From the NCBI RefSeq assembly GCF_024614185.1, contig NZ_JAHTLF010000012.1:124001-188000 (forward strand): a DNA stretch of 64,000 bases. The letters run 5' to 3'. The notes below the pieces were generated by a model, which worked only from the letters and a program-made list of their open reading frames with translations, did not search any database and had not been told where the DNA came from. The first letter of the stretch is position 1. Each line of letters begins with the position of its first letter. The position numbers and the translations under genes are program-made. This document shows, in pieces, positions 33,651 through 41,934 of this stretch. This DNA comes from Nocardioides carbamazepini. GTDB lineage: Bacteria; Actinomycetota; Actinomycetes; Propionibacteriales; Nocardioidaceae.

Positions 33651-35090
33651 GTGGAACCGACCCAGCCCGCTCTCCTCCTGCCCGGCGTGGAGCTGATCGA
33701 GCAGATCGGCCGGGGCGGCTTCGCCACGGTCTGGCGCGGGCGGCAGCTCGCGGTGGACCGCGACGTCGCGGTGAAGATCGACAACCGGGTGCTCGACGAG
33801 GGCAGCAACCGCCGTCGGTTCGTACGCGAGGCCACGGCGGTGAGCCGGATCAGCGGCCACCCCCACGTGGTGTCGCTGATCGACGTCGGCATCACCCGGG
33901 ACAACCGGCCCTACCTCGTGATGGAGCTGTGCACCCACGGCAGCCTGGCCTCCTATCTCACGCAGAACGGGCCGATGCGGGTGGCGGAGGCGATCGAGGT
34001 CGGGCTCGCCGTCACCAGTGCCCTCGCCGCCGCGCACGAGGCCGGGATCCTGCACCGCGACATCAAGCCCGGCAACATCCTGATCGACGCCTGGGGCACC
34101 CCGCGGCTCTCGGACTTCGGCCTGGCCGCGCTCCCCCAGCCCGGCCAGGACCCGTCCGTGAGCCTCGAGGCCCTGACCCCCGCCTACGCCTCTCCGGAGG
34201 CCTTCTCGTTCTCGGCCCCCGCGCCCCAGTCCGACGTGTTCTCGATGGGCGCGACCCTGCACGCCATGATCTCCGGCGCCTCACCCCGGCGCTCCCGGGA
34301 CGGCAGCCCGGTCCCGATCGACCAGGTGCTCGCCAGCCTGCGCACGGAGTTCCCCGACCCCTCGGTGCCCGGCAGCGAGGCGCTGATGCGGGTGATCCGG
34401 GTCGCCACGGCGTACGACGCCGCCGACCGGTATCGGACCGCGCGCGAGCTGCACGACGCGCTGCGGGAGATCCGGGCGGGCGGTGCCGAGGCGAGTGGCG
34501 GGGTCGTCGTCGGTGGCCCGCAGGCCAGCTTCACCCAGCTCCGCCCCCTGCCGCCGCCTCCGCCGTCCCGGCCGGCCACGTCCGCGCGTCGACGCTGGCC
34601 GCTCGCCCTCGCCGCCGCGGTGGCCGGGCTCGGCATCGGCGGCCTGGGCGGAGTGCTGCTCGCCCCGGAGGACGGCGGCGACCCACCCGCCGGAGCCCGG
34701 CCTGGCCCGACGGACGAGACGGACGCGACGGATCGGACGAACGCCGTGGACCCGCTGACCGGCGCACCCGAGCTCGGCGCCTGCTACAGCGGGGTCCAGC
34801 AGCTGGGCCAGACCCTGAGCGCCACGCAGGGCGACTGCGCCGACGACAACTGGTTCACCTTCGCGGTCGGGCAGCTCGCCGACGACACGACCGACGTCAC
34901 CACGGACGCCGTCGATGCGGACACCGAGGCGGTGGGCACCTGTACCGCCGCCACCCTGCGCGCCTACGACGCCGGCACCGGGGGCACCCGCCCGAAGGGC
35001 GAGTACGACGTGTTCGTGCTGCCGCCCAGCGGCACGGCGTTCGTGCAGGGTCAGCGCTGGTTCGCCTGCCTGGCGCGGTCGACGTCCTGA
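33651..35090 (+). CDS. Membrane-anchored Ser/Thr protein kinase (Hanks type)
   Basis: 479 residues from GTG 33651. TACGAT (33638-33643) stands seven bases before it and overlaps an upstream ATG at 33642, so that ATG is unlikely to be used. Kinase domain 14-275: glycine loop GRGGFATV (20-27), Lys42, catalytic HRDIKPGN (Asp137, Asn142), DFG (155-157) and a shortened activation segment ending TPAYASPE. A Pro-rich stretch (PPPPPPSRP) and one transmembrane segment (about 303-325) lead to an exterior domain of about 140 residues with four cysteines (GACYSGVQQLGQ, GDCADDNWFTF). No PASTA repeats, so the sensed signal differs from PknB. Monocistronic. Confidence 0.93.
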   Translation: MEPTQPALLLPGVELIEQIGRGGFATVWRGRQLAVDRDVAVKIDNRVLDEGSNRRRFVREATAVSRISGHPHVVSLIDVGITRDNRPYLVMELCTHGSLASYLTQNGPMRVAEAIEVGLAVTSALAAAHEAGILHRDIKPGNILIDAWGTPRLSDFGLAALPQPGQDPSVSLEALTPAYASPEAFSFSAPAPQSDVFSMGATLHAMISGASPRRSRDGSPVPIDQVLASLRTEFPDPSVPGSEALMRVIRVATAYDAADRYRTARELHDALREIRAGGAEASGGVVVGGPQASFTQLRPLPPPPPSRPATSARRRWPLALAAAVAGLGIGGLGGVLLAPEDGGDPPAGARPGPTDETDATDRTNAVDPLTGAPELGACYSGVQQLGQTLSATQGDCADDNWFTFAVGQLADDTTDVTTDAVDADTEAVGTCTAATLRAYDAGTGGTRPKGEYDVFVLPPSGTAFVQGQRWFACLARSTS

Positions 35091-35179
35091 GAGCGGTCGG
35101 TGCGCCGATCCCGGCCGCGGTCGTCTGACACGGACGTGGGCCGGGTACCTGGTGCCCGACCCCAGGAGGTGTCCCCCGG

Positions 35180-35890
35180 ATGCTCCACGACCAAGGCAGC
35201 GTCGCCGCGGCCCTGACCGAAGCGGCCCTGACCATCAACAGCCACCGCTCCCTCGACGACACCCTCGACGCCATCGTCCGCGCGGCGCAGCAGACGGTGC
35301 CGGGCTTCGAGCACGTCGGGATCTCGATCACCCACGGCAACCGACGGATCGAGACCCGATCGGGGACCGGCCCGCTGGTGTGGGAGATCGACGAGCTCCA
35401 GTACAAGCTCGGGGAGGGTCCCTGCTACGACGCGATCCGCACCGGCGGCGTGACGGTCATGGAGGACATCGCGACCGAGCAGCGCTGGCCGCGCTACGTC
35501 GAGGAGGCGGCCGGTCACGGCCTCCACGCCCAGATGGGGCTCCAGCTCTACAGCGACCAGAGCACCCTCGGCGGCCTCAACTTCTACTCCTGGGAGCCGG
35601 GCATCGATCCCGACGCGATCCAGCTCGCCGAGCTGTTCGCCGCGCACGCGTCGATCGCGCTGGGCCGGGCGAGGCACGAGCACCAGCTCAACGAGTCGGT
35701 GACGACGCGCCAGGCGATCGGTACGGCGATCGGGATCATCATGGAGCGCTACCGGATCCCCGAGGACCGAGCCTTCCAGTTCCTCGTGCGCGCGAGCAGC
35801 ACCGGCAACATCAAGCTGCGCGACATCGCGCAGGAGGTCGTCGACACGGCCAGCCGGCAGTTCGCCGACCCTCCCCCGAACGGAGGCTGA
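35180..35890 (+). CDS. GAF-ANTAR domain RNA-binding antiterminator
   Basis: 236 residues. GAF sensor domain (about 20-165, LDDTLDAIVRAAQQTVPGFEHVGISITHG through GLNFYSWEPG) followed by an ANTAR domain (about 172-225): TRQAIGTAIGIIMERYRIPEDRAFQFLVRASSTGNIKLRDIAQEVV, containing the conserved A-x-G-x-x-M and S-x-x-x-N-x-K pattern. ANTAR proteins bind paired hexaloop RNA hairpins to prevent termination. No such paired hairpin was recognised nearby, so targets are elsewhere. CAGGAGGTG gives a very strong ribosome site. Confidence 0.93.
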   Translation: MLHDQGSVAAALTEAALTINSHRSLDDTLDAIVRAAQQTVPGFEHVGISITHGNRRIETRSGTGPLVWEIDELQYKLGEGPCYDAIRTGGVTVMEDIATEQRWPRYVEEAAGHGLHAQMGLQLYSDQSTLGGLNFYSWEPGIDPDAIQLAELFAAHASIALGRARHEHQLNESVTTRQAIGTAIGIIMERYRIPEDRAFQFLVRASSTGNIKLRDIAQEVVDTASRQFADPPPNGG

Positions 35891-35891
35891 C

Positions 35892-36059
35892 TCAGGACCC
35901 GACCGGGACGACCTGGTCGGCGGGGACCCACTGGGTGTGGACGCGGCCGTCGGCCTCGTAGGTGACCAGCGCGTTGGCCCGGTGGCGGTCCCACTTCAGG
36001 ACGAGGCCGGGGACGGGCGAGCCGTCGACGGTGACGTGGACGCTGGCCTGGTCGGACAT
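35892..36059 (-). CDS. Small protein of 55 residues, unknown function
   Basis: Starts MSDQASVHVTVDGSPVPGL and continues with VLKWDRHRANALVTYEADG, a compact beta-type protein, ending WVPADQVVPVGS. AGGAG lies six bases before ATG 36059, which supports translation. A single-domain SH3-like or Tudor-like fold is imaginable from the strand pattern and the terminal WVPADQV, which resembles linkers of DNA-binding proteins. Its stop abuts the GAF-ANTAR stop (one base between), and it follows pafC in the same direction. Confidence 0.6.
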   Translation of the reverse strand: MSDQASVHVTVDGSPVPGLVLKWDRHRANALVTYEADGRVHTQWVPADQVVPVGS

Positions 36060-36142
36060 GCGGGCTCCTGCTGTGCCGTGGGGTCGACCGACCCCCGTGG
36101 CAGCCCGCGTCCTGAGCTGCGGCGCCATCGTACCGGCGCCCG

Positions 36143-37159
36143 TCACGCGGGACGCGGCGACGTGTGGTGGAGGAGCAGCTCCTCGGCGAGCACGACCCCG
36201 GCGCTGTCGAGCGCGGGCGGGTCGAGCACCGTCGCGGTCGGGCCGGCGGTGAGCAGCAGCCGGCCGATCCGGTCCTCGACCGGCGGGAGCAGCTCGAGGT
36301 CGACGACGACGTCCCGCTCGTCGTCCTCGACGAAGCTCACCTGCTCGGCATAGAAGTCCGCCACCCAGCGGGACTCCTGCGGCAGCAGCACCCGCACGCG
36401 CGTGGTGGCACGCTGGCGGGCCAGCAGGTCGTCCACGTCATCGGGGACGACGAAGGCGCGGTCGAGCACCTCGACCGAGCGGATGTTGGAGATCAGGTAG
36501 GTGCGGATCCGCCCCTGGTCGTCGACCGGCCCGGCATCGACCTCCCAGCCGCGTCGGGTCTGCACCAGCCGCCAGGGCTCGATCTCGCGCTCGGTGACGC
36601 CCGGCTCCCAGGCCCGCGAGTACACGATCCGGACCACCCGGCCCTCCCCCTGCGCCCGGCGCAGCCGCGGCAGCAGCCCGTTCGGGGCGGCGGCCGGGGA
36701 CTCCGTGCCGGCGCCGTCGGTCGTCGCCTCGCCGGCGGCCTGACCGAACATCGTCTCGGCCAGTACGTCGAGGGCCTCGGCCAGCTCGACGTTGTCCGGC
36801 TCGATCTCCAGCAGCGCCTGGGCCGCGGCGTGGACGCGGCCCAGCTCACCGGCGTCGACGTACTCGACGCCCAGGTCGATCGGGCTCTCCGCGACGAGCC
36901 GGACGACGTCGGCCGTCCCGGGGTCCTCGGTGTCGCCGTCGGGTCCCAGGAACTCCAGCACCTCAGGTCGCGAGAGCAGCCACTCGCCGCCGATGTCGGC
37001 GGTGTAGAACGCCAGCAGGTCCTGCCGCAGCTCGGCCACGGAGGTGTCGAAGGCGTCGGCCAGGTCCTGCAGGGCGAGCCCGTCGGGGCTGGCCGCGAGC
37101 CGGGCGAACACCTCGGGCAGCCGGGCGATCCTGGTGACGTACTTCGGGACGTCGCTCAC
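36143..37159 (-). CDS. pafC: WYL-domain regulator PafC
   Basis: 338 residues. An N-terminal winged helix (VTRIARLPEVFARLAASPDGLALQDLADAFDTSVAELRQDLLAFY) precedes a WYL domain (RVVRIVYSRAWEPGVTEREIEPWRLVQTRRGWEVDAG) and a WCX C-terminal domain. With PafB it forms a heterodimeric activator of DNA-repair genes in mycobacteria, responding to a nucleic-acid ligand. Start GTG 37159 overlaps the pafB stop by four bases. The proteasome ligase gene pafA, often just upstream, is not in this window, so the pair may be separated from the proteasome locus. Confidence 0.92.
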   Translation of the reverse strand: MSDVPKYVTRIARLPEVFARLAASPDGLALQDLADAFDTSVAELRQDLLAFYTADIGGEWLLSRPEVLEFLGPDGDTEDPGTADVVRLVAESPIDLGVEYVDAGELGRVHAAAQALLEIEPDNVELAEALDVLAETMFGQAAGEATTDGAGTESPAAAPNGLLPRLRRAQGEGRVVRIVYSRAWEPGVTEREIEPWRLVQTRRGWEVDAGPVDDQGRIRTYLISNIRSVEVLDRAFVVPDDVDDLLARQRATTRVRVLLPQESRWVADFYAEQVSFVEDDERDVVVDLELLPPVEDRIGRLLLTAGPTATVLDPPALDSAGVVLAEELLLHHTSPRPA

Positions 37160-38136
37160 CGGTCGGCCCCCGCGCCTCGTGCGGCCGCCAGGAAGGCGAC
37201 CAGGTCCGCCTGTGCCTCGGGAGGGCCCTCGATCCGGACCCGGTCATCGAGCTCGACCAGCCGCGCATGGAGCGCCGCGCGATGGGTGACCCGGTAGCGC
37301 AGCAGCACGTCGTCGCCGTCGGCCTCGACCGCGAGCGGCTCCCCCAGCCAACGGCGTACGTCGGGCTCGAAGCCGGCCGGCGTCCGGAGGGTCACCTCGA
37401 CCGGCGGGTCGATCTCCCAGGACAGGGGGTGCAGCTCGGGATGTCGCACCGGCGGCAGCGACCGTGCGCTGCGCAGGTCGTCGGACTCGACGTCGAGCAT
37501 CCGGGAGACGACGAACGTCTTCACGACCGCGCCCTCGGGATCGGGATCGGGATCGGCGACATCGCCCTCCTCGATGCCGCGCACGTACCAGACACCGTTC
37601 TGGCTGCGGACCGACTCCGGATGGACGACGCGCGGCGCGCCCTTGTAGCCGAACCGCAGCACCCGCTGGTCGCGGACCGCGTCGACGACCAGGCGCAGCG
37701 GCTCCGGCGCGGCCACCTGCACCGCGGCCGGGACCGTCGGAACCGGCGCGTCGGACCGGTCTCTCGTGGGCGCACCGATGTCGTCGGTCAGGCCGAGCCG
37801 CTGGGCGAGATCGCCGCGGTCGGCGAGCAGCACGGCCCGCCGCAGCGCCGCCTGCTGGCCGAGCGTGAGACGCACGCGCAGGCGGTTGTCGACCGTCGTC
37901 ATCCGGTAGACCGCGGGCGAGCCGGCCGGGGCGATGTTCTCGATCCGCCAGCCCTGCCGCTCGAGGTGCCGGATCTCGCGCTTGAGCTGGTCGTGCCCCG
38001 GCGACGCGGGGAACCCGGCGACCCGGTCGAGCCGAGCCGCGCTCACGCCGGCCTGGGGATAGGCCTGGAGCACGGCAGCGATGCGCACGAGTCGCTCCAT
38101 CGGTCCGCGCTGGTCCCGTCCCGGTACCTTGGCCAC
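37156..38136 (-). CDS. pafB: WYL-domain regulator PafB
   Basis: 326 residues. N-terminal winged helix MERLVRIAAVLQAYPQAGVSAARL and KREIRHLERQGWRIEN, then WYL domain (RFGYKGAPRVVHPESVRSQNGVWYVRG) and WCX tail. Works with PafC as a transcription activator of the LexA-independent DNA damage response in mycobacteria. GTG 38136 has GGGGAGGGG upstream; ATG 38100 would be an alternative start. Translationally coupled to pafC. A tandem of two different WYL regulators is the family's usual arrangement. Confidence 0.92.
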   Translation of the reverse strand: MAKVPGRDQRGPMERLVRIAAVLQAYPQAGVSAARLDRVAGFPASPGHDQLKREIRHLERQGWRIENIAPAGSPAVYRMTTVDNRLRVRLTLGQQAALRRAVLLADRGDLAQRLGLTDDIGAPTRDRSDAPVPTVPAAVQVAAPEPLRLVVDAVRDQRVLRFGYKGAPRVVHPESVRSQNGVWYVRGIEEGDVADPDPDPEGAVVKTFVVSRMLDVESDDLRSARSLPPVRHPELHPLSWEIDPPVEVTLRTPAGFEPDVRRWLGEPLAVEADGDDVLLRYRVTHRAALHARLVELDDRVRIEGPPEAQADLVAFLAAARGAGADR

Positions 38137-38235
38137 CCCGGCCCCTCCCCACTCGTCCTGTGTGAGCCCGTGGGGATGACGCTACTTGCCACGTACGACG
38201 ACCGTCCGCACCAGGCCCCAGGCTCGGGCCGGCTG

Positions 38236-38571
38236 TCAGAGGTAGAGGCCCGCTGCCTCGTCGCCGAGACGCTCGGCGGCGACCGCGTGGATGTCCCGCT
38301 CGCGCATGACGACGTACACGTCGCCGGAGACCTCCACCTCGGCCTTGTCCTCGGGGTCGTAGAGCACCTTGTCGCCGGTGACGACGGATCGGCAGTGCGG
38401 GCCGACAGCCACGACACGCGACCAGGCCAGGCGGCGGGCGCCCATCGCGGCGGTCGCGGGGATGACGATGCCCCCGGAGGAGCGGCGCTCGCCGGCCTCG
38501 GTGTCGGCCTCGCACAGGATGCGGTCGTGCAGCATCTTGATGGGGGTCTTGTCGGACACGTGCGCGTTCAC
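38236..38571 (-). CDS. GroES-like co-chaperonin paralogue
   Basis: 111 residues with the Cpn10 fold: IKMLHDRILCEADTEAGERRSSGGIVIPATA, then the RVVAVGPHCRSVVTGDKVLYDPEDKAEVEVSGDVYVVMRERDIHAV core, which resembles GroES strands. The mobile loop reads ERRSSGGIVIP. An extra C-terminal stretch (AAERLGDEAAGLYL) follows. No GroEL gene is next to it, so this is an orphan paralogue rather than the housekeeping GroES. It lies 13 bases after DUF3618 on the same strand. Confidence 0.8.
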   Translation of the reverse strand: MNAHVSDKTPIKMLHDRILCEADTEAGERRSSGGIVIPATAAMGARRLAWSRVVAVGPHCRSVVTGDKVLYDPEDKAEVEVSGDVYVVMRERDIHAVAAERLGDEAAGLYL

Positions 38572-38584
38572 CCTGGTCGGGGTC

Positions 38585-38833
38585 TCAGCGGGTGATCTTG
38601 CGCAGGACGGCGAAAAGCGCGATCACGCCGACGACGCCACCGACGGCCTTGAGGATGTTGTCGGTGCGCGGCTCCCCGGTCACGGTGTCGACGAAGTGGG
38701 CCTTCACCTGGGCCACCTCGCGACTGACGATCGTCTTGGGGTGCGAGCGGTAGAGCAGCTGGTCGATCGTGCCCGCGAGGCGCTCGCGCGCCTCCTCGAT
38801 CTCACGCTCGATGTCAGAGGGAGTCTCACTCAC
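38585..38833 (-). CDS. DUF3618 membrane protein
   Basis: 82 residues: an acidic helical N-terminus with SDIEREIEEARERLAGTIDQLLYRSHPKTI (the family signature, resembling a small coiled coil) and a C-terminal transmembrane segment VGGVVGVIALFAVLRKI. The function is unknown; members are small membrane-associated proteins of actinobacteria. GTG start overlaps the CbiO stop by four bases, so it is translated with the importer genes although it probably has another job. Confidence 0.85.
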   Translation of the reverse strand: MSETPSDIEREIEEARERLAGTIDQLLYRSHPKTIVSREVAQVKAHFVDTVTGEPRTDNILKAVGGVVGVIALFAVLRKITR

Positions 38834-39600
38834 CGGGGCAGGCTATCAACCGCGATGGTGCGTGGGTCGAAACCCCAGGGCAGTTCCAACCGGTGGGCAC
38901 GCATCAGGGCCTCGTCGGTGAGCGCGTCGTACGTCCTCCCGTCGGCCACGACCCTGCCGTCGCTGAGCACGACCGCCCGCGGGCAGAGCTCCAGGGCGTA
39001 GGGCAGGTCGTGGGTGACCATCAGCAGCGTGACGTCCAGGTCGCGCAGGATGTCGGCGAGCTCGCGACGCGAGGCGGGGTCGAGGTTGGAGCTGGGCTCG
39101 TCGAGCACCAGGATCTCCGGCTCCATCGCCAGCACGGTCGCGACCGCGACCCGGCGGCGCTGGCCGAAGGAGAGGTGGTGGGGCGGCCGGTCGGCGAAGT
39201 CGGCCATGCCGACCCGGTCGAGCGCGTCCAGCACCCGCTTCTCGAGCGCGGCGCCCTTGAGACCGAGGTTGGCCGGGCCGAAGGCGACGTCGGCACGGAC
39301 CGAGCCCATGAACAGCTGGTCGTCGGGGTCCTGGAAGACCACGCCGACCCGGCGGCGGATCTCGAGCAGGTTCTTCTTCGTGACGGGCAGGCCGCTGACC
39401 GCGACACTGCCGTCCCCGTGGCCGGTCTCCCCGGACAGGATCCCGTTGAGGTGCAGCACCAGCGTGGTCTTTCCGGCACCGTTGGGCCCGAGCAGCGCGA
39501 CCCGCTCGCCCTGGTGGACGTGGAGGTCCACGCCGAAGAGCGCCTGGTGGCCGTCGGGATAGGCGAAGGCGAGATCGCGGATCTCCAGGACGGGCGTCAT
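38830..39600 (-). CDS. cbiO: Energy-coupling factor ATPase CbiO (likely nickel importer)
   Basis: 256 residues. Walker A GPNGAGKTT (38-46), Q-loop VVFQDPDDQLFMGS (the ECF-type Q motif), signature HLSFGQRRRVAVA, Walker B LVLDEPSSNLD and switch His in VTHD. It powers uptake through CbiM/CbiQ. ATGA overlap with cbiQ. A Nur-like box 90 bases before the first gene suggests that the metal is nickel rather than cobalt. Confidence 0.93.
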   Translation of the reverse strand: MTPVLEIRDLAFAYPDGHQALFGVDLHVHQGERVALLGPNGAGKTTLVLHLNGILSGETGHGDGSVAVSGLPVTKKNLLEIRRRVGVVFQDPDDQLFMGSVRADVAFGPANLGLKGAALEKRVLDALDRVGMADFADRPPHHLSFGQRRRVAVATVLAMEPEILVLDEPSSNLDPASRRELADILRDLDVTLLMVTHDLPYALELCPRAVVLSDGRVVADGRTYDALTDEALMRAHRLELPWGFDPRTIAVDSLPR

Positions 39601-40286
39601 CGCGCGTCCCCGGGCAGCCGGCCGTCGTACCCGCGGGACAGCATGGCGAGGTGCACCCGCTCCCCCCTCTCGTAGGACCGCACGAACAGCGCCCCGAGCG
39701 TACGCGCCAGCGCCGGCCAGTGGCGCGGTGACCGGGGGTCGACCCCACGCGAGCGCATGGCGGTGAGCATCCGTCCGAGGTCGCTGGTGACCACGTCGAG
39801 GTAGCGGATCATGAAGCCCATGATCTGGACGAGCAGGTCGGGCAGCCGCAGCCGTTGCAGGCCACGGAGCACGTCGGTCGGCTCTGTGGTCGCGGCCAGG
39901 GTCAGCGAGGCCAGCACGCCGAGCGTGCCCTTGACCGCCAGGCCCCAGGCGGCCATCAGGCCGGACTCGGACACCGAGACCTCCCACCCGCCGAGCGGGA
40001 GGGCGACCCGCGGGCCCTCGGCGACGAACGGCATCAGCGCAGCGAACAGGAGGAAGGGCACCTCGACGACCATCCGCGGCAGCAGGTAGGTCAGCGGCAC
40101 CCGTGCCAGGAGCACCACACCGAGCAGGAGCGCCAGATAGCCGCCGAAGACGGGGTACCACTCCCGGGGCGTGGCGACGACCGTCAGCACGAAGCCGAGC
40201 AGCAGCAGGATCTTCAGGTGGGCCGGAGCGCGGTGCACCACGGAGTGTCCGTGGAAGTGCAGCCGGTGCCCGTGCCCCGCGCCCAT
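39597..40286 (-). CDS. cbiQ: Energy-coupling factor transporter transmembrane protein CbiQ
   Basis: 229 residues with about five membrane segments; His-rich N-terminus GHGHRLHFHGHSVVHR is consistent with a divalent-metal system. The cytosolic coupling helices contain AMRSRGVDPRSPRHW and MLSRGYDGRLPGD, the conserved Ala-Arg-Gly motifs that contact the ATPase. Third gene of the importer operon, overlapping cbiO. Confidence 0.9.
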   Translation of the reverse strand: MGAGHGHRLHFHGHSVVHRAPAHLKILLLLGFVLTVVATPREWYPVFGGYLALLLGVVLLARVPLTYLLPRMVVEVPFLLFAALMPFVAEGPRVALPLGGWEVSVSESGLMAAWGLAVKGTLGVLASLTLAATTEPTDVLRGLQRLRLPDLLVQIMGFMIRYLDVVTSDLGRMLTAMRSRGVDPRSPRHWPALARTLGALFVRSYERGERVHLAMLSRGYDGRLPGDAR

Positions 40287-40296
40287 GGCGGTCCCG

Positions 40297-40596
40297 TCAG
40301 TCCTGGGGCTCGCGGCGGCGCAGCGCCCAGAACAGGCCGCCGCCGATGAGCAGCGTCAGTCCGACGCCGGCGACGCCGGCGACGCCACCGCTGAGCCGGT
40401 CGTTGTCGACGCCCAACGTCTCATAGTCCGCGAACGGGGACCCGGTGTCGACCGGGTCCTTCGCCGAGTCGCCGAACCCGGTCTTGCCGGCGACGTACTC
40501 GAGACCGTCGGGGTGGCTGCTGGCGTAGTAGCTGCCGACGCCGGCCAGGAGGAGGGCGACGAGCAGCCCGGCGAGCAGGAAGCGACGGTTCCTCAT
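40297..40596 (-). CDS. cbiN: PDGLE-domain protein, CbiN-like small subunit
   Basis: 99 residues with two membrane segments (about 5-22 and 74-92) and the conserved HPDGLEYVAGKTGF motif outside. The PDGLE family is the CbiN-like partner of CbiM in metal ECF transporters. The ATG overlaps the cbiM stop (ATGA), and the stop is ten bases before cbiQ. Confidence 0.9.
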   Translation of the reverse strand: MRNRRFLLAGLLVALLLAGVGSYYASSHPDGLEYVAGKTGFGDSAKDPVDTGSPFADYETLGVDNDRLSGGVAGVAGVGLTLLIGGGLFWALRRREPQD

Positions 40597-41279
40597 GCCG
40601 CGACCTCCCCGGTGCGCAGGGCCGTCCGCCGGGCCAGGCCGCGGGCGCCGTGGACCAGGTCGGGCCGTGAGGCGATGACCGCGCTGACCACCAGGCCGGT
40701 CACGACGGCCTCGCCGATGCCGATGACGACGTGCCAGCCGACCATCGCGGCCAGCACCTTGCCCACGGAGACGTCGGCGGTGCCGCCGATCGCGAAGAGC
40801 AGGGTGAAGACCGTGGCGGCCGCGGGCACGGACACGAGGGCGCCGAGGGCGGCGGCCACCGGCACCGAGCCGAGCTTGCGGGGCAGGACGACGAGCACGA
40901 GCCGGAACACGGCGTACCCGACGACGACGCCGACCAGGCCCATCAGCGTGATGTTGGTGCCGAGGGCGGTCAGGCCGCCGTCGGCCATGAAGAGGCTCTG
41001 GACGAGGAGGACGACGCTGATGCACAGCGCCCCCGTCCACGGGCCGACCAGCACGGCCGCCAGCGCACCGCCGAGCAGGTGGCCGCTGGTGCCGGCACCG
41101 ACCGGGAAGTTGATCATCTGGCCCGCGAAGACGAAGGCGGCCACCAGTCCGGCCATCGGCGCCGTGCGGTCGTCGAGCTCGGCGCGCGCCCTGCGCAGGG
41201 CGATGCCCACGCCGGCAGCGGCGACGACGCCGGTCGCGACCGAGGTCGGGGCGTCGAGGAAGCCGTCCGGGACGTGCAT
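40593..41279 (-). CDS. cbiM: Metal-binding S component CbiM (cobalt/nickel family)
   Basis: 228 residues, about seven membrane segments. The N-terminus MHVPDGFL holds His2, which together with the free amino group binds Ni or Co in solved relatives; a second metal ligand is likely in the GTSGHLLGG loop. First gene of the operon. The leader upstream (41280-41369) shows no cobalamin riboswitch; a Nur-type operator is present instead, so nickel is favoured over cobalt. Confidence 0.92.
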   Translation of the reverse strand: MHVPDGFLDAPTSVATGVVAAAGVGIALRRARAELDDRTAPMAGLVAAFVFAGQMINFPVGAGTSGHLLGGALAAVLVGPWTGALCISVVLLVQSLFMADGGLTALGTNITLMGLVGVVVGYAVFRLVLVVLPRKLGSVPVAAALGALVSVPAAATVFTLLFAIGGTADVSVGKVLAAMVGWHVVIGIGEAVVTGLVVSAVIASRPDLVHGARGLARRTALRTGEVAA

Positions 41280-41369
41280 GGTTGCTCCTGTACTCGATCC
41301 GGTGTTCGGCGGTCCGCCACCGGGGTAGTTAGATGGTCACGAGCACTGACTCATTCTTCGGCCACCTTA

Positions 41370-41386
41370 TTGCATTGCTGTTGCAA
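41370..41386. promoter_or_regulatory. Nur-like box in the cbiM/bcp intergenic region
   Basis: TTGCAT TGCTG TTGCAA fits the Streptomyces Nur site TTGCAA-N5-TTGCAA with one mismatch and the right spacing. It overlaps a perfect 16-bp palindrome TGCTGTTGCAACAGCA (41376-41391). It stands 90 bases before cbiM (minus) and 32 bases before bcp (plus), so one regulator could control both. Confidence 0.65.
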
Positions 41387-41418
41387 CAGCACCCGCCCAC
41401 CAAGAGAGTACGCATCCC

Positions 41419-41913
41419 ATGAGCGACCAGGCCAGGCTGTCCGCCGGCGACCGCGCGCCGGACTTCTCCCTCGCGTCCGACCAGGACGGGGAGGTCGACC
41501 TCTACGACCTCCTGAAGCAGGGCCGGAAGGTGATCGTCTACTTCTACCCGGCGGCGATGACGCCCGGCTGCACCAAGCAGGCGTGCGACTTCACCGACTC
41601 CCTCGACTCCCTGCAGGCAGCGGGCTACACCGTGGTCGGCATCTCGAAGGACACCACGACGAAGCTCGCCAAGTTCCGCGAGCGCGACGGTCTCACCATC
41701 ACCCTGCTCTCCGACCCCGAGCTCGCCGTCCACCGCGCGTACGGCGCGTACGGCGAGAAGAAGCTCTACGGCAAGGTCGTCGAGGGCGTCATCCGCTCGA
41801 CCTTCGTCGTCGACACCGACGGCGGGATCGAGCTCGCGCAGTACAACGTCAAGGCGACCGGACACGTGGCGAAGCTCCGCAAGGACCTCGGCCTTCCCGT
41901 CCCGCCTGCCTGA
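41419..41913 (+). CDS. bcp: Thioredoxin-dependent thiol peroxidase (Bcp-type peroxiredoxin)
   Basis: 164 residues, atypical two-Cys peroxiredoxin. Peroxidatic Cys51 lies in AAMTPGCTKQACDF, with resolving Cys56 five residues on, as in BCP-type enzymes. It reduces alkyl and hydrogen peroxides using thioredoxin. A Nur-like box in its promoter hints at co-regulation with nickel uptake; in Streptomyces, Nur links nickel to superoxide dismutase choice, so a peroxide link would be sensible but is inferred. Confidence 0.93.
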   Translation: MSDQARLSAGDRAPDFSLASDQDGEVDLYDLLKQGRKVIVYFYPAAMTPGCTKQACDFTDSLDSLQAAGYTVVGISKDTTTKLAKFRERDGLTITLLSDPELAVHRAYGAYGEKKLYGKVVEGVIRSTFVVDTDGGIELAQYNVKATGHVAKLRKDLGLPVPPA

Positions 41914-41934
41914 CCCGGATCCGAAGGACACCCG

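Noticed and set aside
41280..41369. Cobalamin riboswitch before cbiM
   Set aside because: The leader is too short and no B12-box-like sequence was seen; a Nur-type site explains the location better. A covariance search would be decisive.
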